A stretch of 8,393 nucleotides of DNA from Roseimaritima sp. Lineage in GTDB: Bacteria; Planctomycetota; Planctomycetia; Pirellulales; Pirellulaceae. A model generated the notes under the pieces. That model worked only from the letters and a program-made list of their open reading frames with translations, had not been told where the DNA came from and ran no database searches. The stretch is taken from positions 1 to 8,393 of the forward strand of contig SLFV01000537.1 in NCBI GenBank assembly GCA_007124075.1, in the 5' to 3' direction. Below, one piece after another: positions 1 through 6,199 of this stretch (its first letter is position 1; every line of letters begins with the position of its first letter). Made by a program: the position numbers and the translations under genes.

Positions 1-197
1 AATCCCGCCCGCGCTTTGCTTCGCTGCGGGGGAGAAAGATCGACGGCAAGGTTATTGCTAAACCCTGCCCGAGGAATCCCTGGTAGGCTTTGTTTACATG
101 GTGAAGATTACTAGGCCGTTGCCATCGCTAAACCCGGTACAGATCGACCTCATTCCCCTCGCTTCCTCCCCAGAACGGCTTTCCTAATTGTATTTTT
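1..197. other. Unassigned stretch, no gene supported
   Basis: I see no convincing coding sequence. All three forward frames reach a stop by about position 114, so at most a very short tail of an upstream gene could be here, and none of the translations looks like a known protein end. A GC-rich inverted pair (CCCGC 4-8 with GCGGG 26-30) lies at the edge, without a T-tract. Two short words occur twice: AGATCGAC (37-44 and 141-148) and GCTAAACCC (57-65 and 127-135). These may be chance or worn repeats. Confidence 0.5.
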
Positions 198-225
198 TTG
201 ACAGTGCACAAATCTGTCGTAGTCT
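198..225 (+). promoter_or_regulatory. Possible sigma-70 type promoter for the riboswitch-flp transcript
   Basis: A perfect TTGACA (198-203) is preceded by a run of seven T. After a 16-base spacer comes TAGTCT (220-225), which keeps only the first two and last bases of the TATAAT consensus. Transcription would begin near 232, about 90 bases before the riboswitch aptamer, which is a sensible place. The -10 match is weak, and planctomycete promoters are poorly defined, so this is tentative. Confidence 0.3.
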
Positions 226-324
226 TCCAGCAGAGAGCAAGCGAGTTGGCGTTCAGCTCGCTGCCGAATCGTGTGGTTGGTGACCCTGGGTTATCCATTC
301 CAGCACGATTGGGTGAGCCTCTGC

Positions 325-413
325 AACCTTGAAAAAGGCTAACCGGCTGCGAAGTCGGGACGCAAAGCTGCGGGTCCACGGCATCTGCTGTGGATAGCTG
401 GGCTGCCAAGGCA
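325..413 (+). promoter_or_regulatory. Cyclic di-GMP-I (GEMM-I) riboswitch aptamer
   Basis: The RNA matches the GEMM-I aptamer, with the Vibrio cholerae Vc2 RNA (from memory) as reference. P1 can form from CCTTG (327-331) and CAAGG (407-411). GGCTAACC (337-344) matches Vc2 GGCAAACC. The next stem (343-348 with 353-358, six pairs, one G-U) is capped by the GNRA tetraloop GCGA (349-352). GGGACGCAAAGC (357-368) is identical to the Vc2 core. The second arm, 375-382 with 387-394, has eight pairs around an ATCT loop. TAGCTGGGCTGCC (395-407) corresponds to Vc2 TAGCGGGGTTACC and holds the tetraloop receptor. The ligand-contacting bases G20, A47 and C92 map to about G337, A364 and C406. G at position 20 favours c-di-GMP over cyclic GMP-AMP. 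It sits about 170 bases upstream of flp, with an intrinsic terminator between. Confidence 0.93.
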
Positions 414-500
414 TCGGAGATTGATCGTTGCTGCTGGAATACGGCCGTGGCGCTGAATCACCTGTCACCAAGGCAAGGGTTGGAGACGAGGCTGCACTTG

Positions 501-535
501 CCAAGCGTTGCGTAACGTTTGGTGTTTCCTTTTTT
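501..535 (+). terminator. Intrinsic terminator between riboswitch and flp
   Basis: CCAAGCGTT (501-509) pairs with AACGTTTGG (514-522) through nine pairs, one of them G-U, closing a GCGT loop. A T-rich tract follows (523-535), ending in six consecutive T. It lies about 90 bases after the aptamer and ends 46 bases before the flp start codon. That is where the expression platform of a transcription-terminating riboswitch would be. The sequence alone does not say whether ligand turns flp on or off. Confidence 0.75.
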
Positions 536-581
536 GCGGGCCTGACTGTAGGGCCCTTACTCACTCGCGAGGAGTAGTGAC

Positions 582-758
582 ATGGTGAATTTCGCCGGAA
601 AAGTTTTGGATTTTATTAAGGATGAAGATGGCCCCACGGCTGTCGAGTACGCAGTGATGATGGCTTTGATCATCGTGGTTTGCTTGGGCAGCGTTGGCCT
701 GATCGGTCAGAACGCGAACGACAAATTCCAAACTGTCGCTGACGAACTGGCTGGCTAG
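582..758 (+). CDS. flp: Flp/Fap type IVb prepilin (Tad pilus major subunit)
   Basis: A 58-residue protein with the shape of a Flp prepilin, the subunit that polymerises into the thin adhesive Tad pilus. A short, charged leader (residues 1-17) ends in Gly17. The mature protein would begin at Pro18, with Glu at +5 and Tyr at +6 (PTAVEYAV), the Flp hallmark recognised by the TadV-type peptidase. A hydrophobic helix follows at about residues 21-43, then a short polar end. The start is supported by GGAG (571-574) seven bases upstream. It is the first gene after the riboswitch and terminator, and a strong hairpin follows its stop, so its mRNA may be controlled separately from the machine genes. No second pilin copy or tadE/F-like pseudopilin is visible in the window. 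Confidence 0.92.
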   Translation: MVNFAGKVLDFIKDEDGPTAVEYAVMMALIIVVCLGSVGLIGQNANDKFQTVADELAG

Positions 759-780
759 TCACTAACGTTTGCGTTCGCTT

Positions 781-835
781 AGCCCGAGTCGCGCGTCGCT
801 GGGAACCATCGCTTTCCAGCCGCGCGATTCGGGTT
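781..835 (+). promoter_or_regulatory. Long hairpin just after flp (attenuator, terminator or RNA-stability element)
   Basis: Bases 781-795 pair with 821-835: 15 pairs, including two G-U wobbles. After a two-base bulge (796-797), bases 798-805 pair with 813-820 (eight pairs, one wobble) around a seven-base loop. The stem begins 22 bases after the flp stop. There is only a short, interrupted T-rich tail (TTCCTT), so it is not a textbook intrinsic terminator. It could be a partial terminator or a 3' barrier that protects flp mRNA, giving much pilin and less peptidase and secretin. Confidence 0.7.
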
Positions 836-936
836 CCTTGCGCGGCGTAGTCATCGCAGGTGCAATGAAGGGATCAAGCATCCACTTCCAATCGAAAACA
901 ATTCACAATACATCTGATTCGTCGGACAGACATGTC

Positions 937-1047
937 ATGGATTATCCGCTGTTACCCACTGAGGCAGCCACTCAAGCTTGGCAGCTAATCTGTTGCGTTG
1001 TGACGCTGATCGTGGCGATGTTCACTTGGCTGATGAATCTTCGCTAA
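937..1047 (+). CDS. Small single-helix membrane peptide, function unknown
   Basis: A 36-residue open reading frame begins at ATG 937 and stops 14 bases before the tadV start codon. Residues 1-13 are polar with three acidic or proline-rich positions. About residues 14-34 form one hydrophobic helix containing two adjacent Cys (CCVVTLIVAMFTW), and the end is a single Arg. A weak GGA (924-926) lies ten bases before the start. The tight spacing to tadV suggests translational coupling. I do not recognise the family. It could be a small Tad accessory membrane protein, or merely a leader peptide for tadV. The frame stays open upstream to about 769, but that part runs through the hairpin and does not look like protein. 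Confidence 0.45.
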   Translation: MDYPLLPTEAATQAWQLICCVVTLIVAMFTWLMNLR

Positions 1048-1061
1048 CGGGGGACGGAACA

Positions 1062-1619
1062 ATGGAAATTTTACTTGAATCCATCGCGGCAAATTGGCCG
1101 ATTTGGCTGGTCAGCGTCGTGATGATCATCGCTGCGGTGATTGATGGCATGATCCTGAAGGTGCCGAATTGGCTAACCTTTCCCTTCATCATGACCGGTT
1201 GGATGCATGGTATGGTGCAGGCGGGCGTGGGAGGGTTGGCTGCCAGTTTAGCGGGAACGGCGGTTGGCTTGCTACTGTTGTTAGCCGTCCGGGCGGTCGG
1301 AGGAATGGGAGGCGGCGACGTCAAACTACTGGCTGGCTTGGGAGCCTGGGTGGGTGTCAGCTCTGTCTGGTGGGCATTCGTCGTGACAACGCTTGTCGGT
1401 GCGATCATGGCAATCGTAATGATTGCTTGCAGCGGACAATGGCGAAAGCATTACTACATGGCTCGTCAAATCCTGCACGAATGGAAAACCGTTCGAAATC
1501 CCGAGAAACTATCTGCGATTGCGAAAAAGCGAAAGCCGGACATGATGTTACTGCCCTATGGGATTCCGATGGCGGTCGGATCAATCCTCTATTTCGCTTA
1601 CGCGGGGATGCTGATCTGA
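1062..1619 (+). CDS. tadV: TadV/CpaA-type prepilin peptidase (A24 aspartic protease)
   Basis: A 185-residue multi-pass inner-membrane protein of the A24 family that cuts the leader from Flp prepilin on the cytoplasmic face. Both catalytic aspartates are visible: Asp28 in AAVIDGMILKVPN, with the usual PN following, and Asp86 in the GGGDVKLL form of the GxGD motif. Hydrophobic segments lie near residues 12-30, 36-52, 56-78, 88-122 and 163-183, with a basic cytoplasmic stretch at about 126-160. It lacks the N-terminal methylase domain of PilD-type enzymes, as is normal for the short Tad version. The start at 1062 has a strong GGGGGA (1049-1054) seven bases upstream. An in-frame ATG at 978 overlaps the preceding small gene and lacks a ribosome binding site. 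Confidence 0.9.
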   Translation: MEILLESIAANWPIWLVSVVMIIAAVIDGMILKVPNWLTFPFIMTGWMHGMVQAGVGGLAASLAGTAVGLLLLLAVRAVGGMGGGDVKLLAGLGAWVGVSSVWWAFVVTTLVGAIMAIVMIACSGQWRKHYYMARQILHEWKTVRNPEKLSAIAKKRKPDMMLLPYGIPMAVGSILYFAYAGMLI

Positions 1620-1885
1620 ACGCCGTAGCAAACCTCCAACGCCAGCAGGGAAATATAGGTAAGCTGCGAAGATTTTTCTCAGCTTATCAATGAATCAACA
1701 GAGGATCGTTGCATCGTTCCGATACTCCAATGTGTGCGGATCGATCGGGCCACCCGTCCGTGGCCCTCGTTAGTGAATGGCTACCCCGTTTCGACCCGGT
1801 TTTTTTGAACCGAGTCGGTTAGTTTACAGTCCGATCGATTTGCAAACTGGATCGGCTTGACCGATTACCCCTAAGGCTGAATTCA
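1620..1885 (+). other. Intergenic region with several hairpins between tadV and cpaB
   Basis: There is no gene here, but four inverted repeats lie in 266 bases. 1658-1666 pairs with 1680-1688 (nine pairs, one wobble) around a T-rich loop. GGGCCAC (1747-1753) pairs perfectly with GTGGCCC (1760-1766). 1792-1801 pairs with 1808-1817 with one mismatch around a T-rich loop. CCGATC (1831-1836) pairs with GATCGG (1850-1855). None is followed by a clean T-tract. They may be RNA processing or attenuation sites, or mark a break with a fresh promoter for cpaB. I could not find a good promoter. Confidence 0.5.
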
Positions 1886-2947
1886 ATGCGAAGCAAATAT
1901 CTTTTACTCGCCATCGCTGGTATCTGTGGCTCCATTGCCGCGGTTGGCGCCAGCCAGTGGATGCAGGCGCAAGGGACGGGCGAAAAACAGCAAATGGTCG
2001 AAATTTACGTCACCTTGCAAGATATCGAAATCGGTGACCAATTTACGGCTGAGAACATCAAACTGGAATCGTGGCCGGTCGATCGCATCCCTGAGGGAGC
2101 TATTCGGAAACTGGAAGATGTTGAGGGCAAATACACGAACCAACGTCTGTACTCGGGCGAACCACTGATTTCGCGAAAAATCACGACATCGGGTGGCAAC
2201 TCACGACGTGACATCCCCAGGGATTTCAGCGTTGTTTCTCTGCAGACCGACCCGGCCAACAGCGTTGCCACGCTTGTCCAACCCGGCGACCGGGTCAATG
2301 TTACGGGCTTTTTCAAGAAAAGTGATGTCATCCCACAGACCATGACCCAAAAGATCCTCAGTGGAATTCGCGTCTACGCCGTGGATGGTCGAAAGACGCG
2401 GAGCGATGTCGACGACGTTGGCAAACCCGCGCGTAACATCTCCCTGCTAATTCATAAAAAGGACGAAGAGGCGTGGGCCTACGCCAACGAACTTGGTTCG
2501 GTCCGTTTATCTTTATGTCATCCGGACGAGTACGAGAACAAAGATGCCACTGACGGTGCGGACGCCGACGGACAAGAATTTCTGCGGTGGATTGCGGAAT
2601 ACAATTTGCGCGAGCGTGAACTTCCCCAAAAAGAAAAAACACCTGTCGCAAAGCAAACGCCGCAGTCACCGGTGGCGGAAGTTCGCGACGAGCCGGTTCG
2701 CATGACAAAGATGACAGGCGATTCGATGGAGGTGTATGAACTTCGTGATGGCATCTGGGTGGTGGTCCAAGCCAGCGACCAAGCCTCGATCGGTTCACCT
2801 CAGGAAGCGGGTGGGCGGCCGCAAGCGGCTTCGGATTTCAGTTATTTAACAGGAGCGAATAGCCCTTTCTTCGCTGATTCGCAAACGGAATCCGGCGCTT
2901 CGGCGCAGGCAACCGGTCCGCGTACAAGCGAAAGCGAAGGGGAGTGA
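1886..2947 (+). CDS. cpaB: CpaB/RcpC pilus assembly protein with SAF domain
   Basis: A 353-residue periplasmic protein anchored by an N-terminal membrane segment or uncleaved signal (about residues 4-23). In Tad systems this family works with the secretin at the outer membrane or periplasm. A SAF domain covers about residues 39-98 (begins EIYVTLQDIEIGDQF, with SGEPLISRKI near its end). The RcpC/CpaB domain follows at about 112-211 and carries the family signature LVQPGDRVNV (130-139). The last 100 or so residues are polar and rich in Pro, Ser, Gln and Glu, probably disordered apart from a short segment near 280-296. AAGG (1873-1876) lies nine bases before the ATG. It follows tadV after a hairpin-rich gap and precedes the secretin, the usual Tad order. 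Confidence 0.92.
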   Translation: MRSKYLLLAIAGICGSIAAVGASQWMQAQGTGEKQQMVEIYVTLQDIEIGDQFTAENIKLESWPVDRIPEGAIRKLEDVEGKYTNQRLYSGEPLISRKITTSGGNSRRDIPRDFSVVSLQTDPANSVATLVQPGDRVNVTGFFKKSDVIPQTMTQKILSGIRVYAVDGRKTRSDVDDVGKPARNISLLIHKKDEEAWAYANELGSVRLSLCHPDEYENKDATDGADADGQEFLRWIAEYNLRERELPQKEKTPVAKQTPQSPVAEVRDEPVRMTKMTGDSMEVYELRDGIWVVVQASDQASIGSPQEAGGRPQAASDFSYLTGANSPFFADSQTESGASAQATGPRTSESEGE

Positions 2948-3116
2948 GCGTTCATTGCAGCGGGTTATGAGCGAACAAATTTTTCATGGATTAGAGACAT
3001 TTTTGTAAATCAAATTACAAGAATATTTGGATTAACAATTTTGCCACAGCTTCACGATACCGTTTCGTGTGGTTTGTGCGGAAGTTACCGAAAGTCTCGC
3101 AAGGATGCGATTGGTT
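2948..3116 (+). other. AT-rich gap between cpaB and the secretin gene
   Basis: The stretch from about 2980 to 3045 is clearly richer in A and T than the genes on either side. It contains a perfect six-base inverted repeat, TTGTAA (3003-3008) and TTACAA (3015-3020). It could hold an internal promoter or a regulator site, but no -35/-10 pair stands out. No gene is visible. Confidence 0.4.
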
Positions 3117-4694
3117 ATGTCTTCAAATCGATCTTTACTCTCGATTGCAGCATGCTGTGTTTTCCTTTACGGAGGCATGCCGTCAAACTCAATTGCTCAG
3201 GGAACGATTGGGCAACGCGGGACGGACTCGGGCGGAGGTGCTTTTACCAGTACCTCCGCCGGCGTCAACTACAACGTGACGCAACCGGTAGAACGGTTGG
3301 AAATGATCGTCAAAAGCAGTCGAATTCTCACCTTAGATAAGCGTGTTCCGAGATTCCAGGTTCACAACGAGCAGATCTTGGGTGCGACTCCGGTGTCTCC
3401 CAACCAAATCCAGGTACACGGCAAGACCCCCGGGACGACGCAGCTAAACCTGTGGGACGCGGAAGATCAGCTTTACACGGTCGATGTGATCGTGACCGCG
3501 GACGCACGCGAAGTTGAAGGGATTTTAGCAACGCAACTGCCCACCGCATCGCTCCGCGTCATGCCTTTAAATAACAGTGCGATTATCTCTGGTACCGTTA
3601 CCAACGTCGATGATGTCGACCGAGCAATTGCGATCGTGGAGCAATTCTATGCTTCGGTGGTCAATAACGTCCGTGTCGTTGGTGTTCAACAGGTCCTGCT
3701 GCACACCAAAATCATGGAAGTGTCCAGGAACAAGCTGCGAGACGTCGGGATCGACTGGGGATTTCGTAACGCCGGTGGGGTAGAAGGCTACTTGTCGTCG
3801 CCCGGTGGCATGATCAGCGCCCCGAACAGTGCGCTGACTGGTCCTGTCAATCCGATCAATTTCCAAGCTGATGCTCGGGGGGCGTTTCGCATTGGCAATT
3901 ACAACTTTGACGGGCTAATCAAAGCCCTGCGGCAGAATGATTTGGTGAAGGTATTAGCCGAACCAACCGTCGTTGCAACCCACGGCCGACCGGCTCGGTT
4001 TATCGTCGGTGGAAAAGTCCCCTACTTAGTCCCATCAATGCAGGGGATTACGGTGAACTACGAGGAGTTCGGCACCTCAGTTGATTTTTTGCCGTTTGTG
4101 GTCGGGCCCGGGCGAATTCGGCTGGAGGTACGCCCCGAGGTCAGCGAGCCTGACCCCTCACGCGGGTTGACGCTTGACGGCACCCAAGTTCCGGGATTCC
4201 GCAGTCGATATGTCGAAACGGCTGTTGAAATGCAGGCAGGCCAAACGTTTGCAATCGCCGGTTTACTGCAAACCCGCGTCGAAGCGACGACGCGCGCCGT
4301 GCCGTTACTAGGAGAAATCCCTCACATCGGTACCTTGTTTCGTCGCGTCTCTGAGGTCCAAAACGAGATCGAACTGTTGATCATGGTTACTCCGGAACTG
4401 GTCGAAGCGATGGATCCGCATGAGGTACCCGCAGGGGGCCCAGGTTTGAACTCGATGTCTCCCACCGATAAAGAACTGTTTTGCCGCGGGCACATTGAGG
4501 TTCCCCTGTTCGGCGATGGTTGTCACTCTAACGGCGAAGGCTGCTCGACCACCTTTCCCATGCCTGGCGTGCCACATAATGGCGAAATCATTCAATACCA
4601 CGATCATTCGAACATCCCGCCCGACGCGGTTGTTCCCCAAGCATCCGGCACCAAAGTGGCACCTGGGGTGACGGTTCTATCGCCAGCCGGATAG
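3117..4694 (+). CDS. cpaC: CpaC/RcpA outer-membrane secretin of the Tad pilus
   Basis: A 525-residue secretin that forms the outer-membrane channel for the pilus. Residues 1-27 look like a signal peptide with cleavage after SIA. The pilus secretin N-domain is at about 58-127 and a BON-like domain at about 137-185. The secretin core is at about 272-428, with VKVLAEPTVVATHGRPARF (277-295), VPGFRSRYVETAVEM (358-372), the GLLQ element and VPLLGEIPHIGTLFR (395-409). It ends with the typical ELLIMVTPELVEAM. A tail of about 90 residues follows, with Cys456, Cys469 and Cys476 and several His; this is not part of the standard domain. The start is uncertain: ATG 3117 has AAGGA (3101-3105) upstream at a long spacing, ATG 3105 is four codons earlier, and GTG 3069 lacks a ribosome site. 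tadZ follows after 60 bases. Confidence 0.92.
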   Translation: MSSNRSLLSIAACCVFLYGGMPSNSIAQGTIGQRGTDSGGGAFTSTSAGVNYNVTQPVERLEMIVKSSRILTLDKRVPRFQVHNEQILGATPVSPNQIQVHGKTPGTTQLNLWDAEDQLYTVDVIVTADAREVEGILATQLPTASLRVMPLNNSAIISGTVTNVDDVDRAIAIVEQFYASVVNNVRVVGVQQVLLHTKIMEVSRNKLRDVGIDWGFRNAGGVEGYLSSPGGMISAPNSALTGPVNPINFQADARGAFRIGNYNFDGLIKALRQNDLVKVLAEPTVVATHGRPARFIVGGKVPYLVPSMQGITVNYEEFGTSVDFLPFVVGPGRIRLEVRPEVSEPDPSRGLTLDGTQVPGFRSRYVETAVEMQAGQTFAIAGLLQTRVEATTRAVPLLGEIPHIGTLFRRVSEVQNEIELLIMVTPELVEAMDPHEVPAGGPGLNSMSPTDKELFCRGHIEVPLFGDGCHSNGEGCSTTFPMPGVPHNGEIIQYHDHSNIPPDAVVPQASGTKVAPGVTVLSPAG

Positions 4695-4754
4695 GTGAAC
4701 CTGCTGGCAAGCGAGTCGATCCGATATTACACAGTAAAGTAAGAAGATTTCTTG

Positions 4755-5981
4755 ATGAGTAACGTTCTAAGGCTAGCCATTGTTGATCCAACCGACGCCA
4801 CCCGCGAAGCGCTCAAGGGGATGCTTTTGGGGATGGATACCGTCTGGCTGGAGGCAGAGTGTTCTCGATACGAATTTTTTGCCGACGTCGTCGAACAAAC
4901 GACTCCAGATGTTGGCGTGGTCGCATTGGATGCGAATCCTGAGAAGGCAATCACTCTGCTGCAGCAGTTGTCGGGTTCGGAGTCTCGCTGCGTGCTGTTG
5001 GCGGCAAGTCAAAGCACCGATGGTCCGTTGATTCTGAAAGCGATGCGAGCGGGGGCCAAAGAGTTTTTGACACTTCCTATTCCCGTAGAGGAGCTCAGTT
5101 CCGCATTGGATCGGATTGCTGCGCAAAGGTTTGGAGGGAGTGATGCTAAATCGCGAGCGTGCGAATTGATCGCGGTCGCGGGAGCAACCGGCGGCGTCGG
5201 CAGTACCAGCGTCGCCGTGAACCTTGGCAGCTTGTTGGCGTCGGAAGCGGGTACCAGTGTGGCCTTGGTCGATCTGGATCTGGCGCTCGGGGATGCCGAT
5301 GTTTTCTTGGATGCGATCCCAGATTACACCCTGGCCGATGTCACCCAAAATATTTCTCGGCTAGATATTCAACTGCTCCGCAAATCGCTAACCAAACACA
5401 GTTCCGGCCTTTACTTATTGCCGCGCCCCGTCGACTTGCAGGACATGTCGCTGATCACGGAGGATAGCCTGAGAAGGGTAATCGCGCTGTTGAAGGCTTC
5501 GTTTTCTCACCTAATCGTCGACCTCTCCAAAAGCTACTCGACGATCGACCTGGAGGTCCTGAATGAGGCCGACCACTTGGTCCTGGTGACGCAACTGGAC
5601 CTGCCGTGCCTGCGCAACGTTGTCCGTTTAATGATGAGTTTCGAGGAAATTGAGGGGCTTCGCGACAAAACGCGAATTGTTGTCAATCGTGCCGGTTTAG
5701 ATACCGGCGGTATCAGCCTGAAGAAGGCCAAAGAAACCATCGGGCGAGACATTTTTGCTCAGTTACCCAATGACTACCGAACGATGGTGGAAGTCCGAAA
5801 TAACGGCGTGCCGTTGATGACTCAGGCCCCGAAGGCGGGTATCACGAATGCGTTCCGTGATTTGCTGAAAAAATTGGTCGGTGACATTGGGGGTGCGACT
5901 GCTATGGGCGACGAACAAACGCAGCAGGAGGATACCAGGGGCGTGTGGCAAAAATTCTGGCCTGTCGGTCAGAAAAAATAA
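4755..5981 (+). CDS. tadZ: TadZ/CpaE pilus localisation protein (receiver-like plus MinD/ParA-like ATPase domain)
   Basis: A 408-residue cytoplasmic protein that in Tad systems marks the assembly site at the membrane. Residues 4-122 form a receiver-like domain. It keeps Asp11 and an Asp59 at the phosphorylation position, but the conserved Lys before the final Pro is Leu (LTLPIP, 105-110), so phosphorylation is doubtful. Residues 137-375 are a MinD/ParA/SIMIBI domain: the P-loop GATGGVGSTS (143-152), Walker A-prime VDLDLALGDAD (172-182) and Walker B LIVDL (253-257, Asp256). In the P-loop both the signature Lys and the nucleotide-contacting Lys are missing (Thr145 and Ser150). The end is polar. 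I chose ATG 4755 over TTG 4752; AAGAAG lies about eight bases upstream. No tadA follows, which is unusual. Confidence 0.9.
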   Translation: MSNVLRLAIVDPTDATREALKGMLLGMDTVWLEAECSRYEFFADVVEQTTPDVGVVALDANPEKAITLLQQLSGSESRCVLLAASQSTDGPLILKAMRAGAKEFLTLPIPVEELSSALDRIAAQRFGGSDAKSRACELIAVAGATGGVGSTSVAVNLGSLLASEAGTSVALVDLDLALGDADVFLDAIPDYTLADVTQNISRLDIQLLRKSLTKHSSGLYLLPRPVDLQDMSLITEDSLRRVIALLKASFSHLIVDLSKSYSTIDLEVLNEADHLVLVTQLDLPCLRNVVRLMMSFEEIEGLRDKTRIVVNRAGLDTGGISLKKAKETIGRDIFAQLPNDYRTMVEVRNNGVPLMTQAPKAGITNAFRDLLKKLVGDIGGATAMGDEQTQQEDTRGVWQKFWPVGQKK

Positions 5982-5992
5982 TGGGCAACGCG

Positions 5993-6109
5993 TGCCGTCA
6001 AAGACGGTAACGGCTTATTCCACCAAGCAACGCCGCTGCGCGTTACCGCACCCAACGAATCATTTGCCTAACAACCCCTGGGTTCAAAAGAAGCAGCCCG
6101 CTAGGCAGA
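5993..6109 (+). promoter_or_regulatory. Structured RNA region between tadZ and thrS
   Basis: Two hairpins here exclude one another. 5993-5999 pairs with 6003-6009 (contains CCGTC, AAA, GACGG), while 6005-6012 pairs with 6041-6048 (CGGTAACG with CGTTACCG) and uses some of the same bases. Further on, TGCCTA (6065-6070) pairs with TAGGCA (6102-6107), with a nested AACC/GGTT hairpin (6073-6084). It could be the 3' end of the tad transcript or a thrS leader that controls the synthetase. No anticodon-like mimic of threonine tRNA or T-box sequence was found. Confidence 0.4.
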
Positions 6110-6147
6110 CCGCGGAACGTCATCGTACCATAACGTCTTGATCGTGA

Positions 6148-6180
6148 GCGCTCCTTCCGTAACGGGGCGTATTTCTTTTT
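6148..6180 (+). terminator. Terminator-like hairpin just before thrS (terminator or attenuator)
   Basis: 6148-6154 can pair with 6164-6170 (seven pairs, two of them G-U) around a nine-base loop. TATTTCTTTTT follows directly. Only about 20 bases separate it from the thrS start and fewer from the thrS ribosome site. A promoter could not fit between them, so the element would act on a transcript that continues into thrS, as an attenuator would. The stem is only moderately strong. Confidence 0.4.
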
Positions 6181-6199
6181 ACCTGTTAGGGTATCTCCC

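Noticed and set aside
1..150. Repeated words AGATCGAC and GCTAAACCC as a repeat or CRISPR remnant
   Set aside because: Only two copies each, short, uneven spacing and order; chance is a fair explanation.
128..564. Two open frames on the minus strand (93 and 103 codons)
   Set aside because: They run across the riboswitch and terminator, overlap each other, and their translations resemble no known protein.
769..1047. A 92-codon version of the small gene before tadV
   Set aside because: Its first part crosses the strong hairpin and has no ribosome binding site; only the 36-residue end looks like protein.
978..1061. Longer start for tadV
   Set aside because: It overlaps the small gene and adds 28 hydrophilic residues, whereas ATG 1062 has a strong ribosome binding site.
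3069..3116. GTG start for the secretin
   Set aside because: No ribosome site upstream, and it would put extra polar residues before the signal peptide.
6063..6109. tRNA-like fragment (GGTTCAAA within a closed stem)
   Set aside because: Far too short for a tRNA, with no D-arm or anticodon arm and no CCA-adjacent acceptor geometry.
5881..6141. Forward open frame overlapping the tadZ end
   Set aside because: It is in a shifted frame within tadZ and the rest looks like random non-coding translation.
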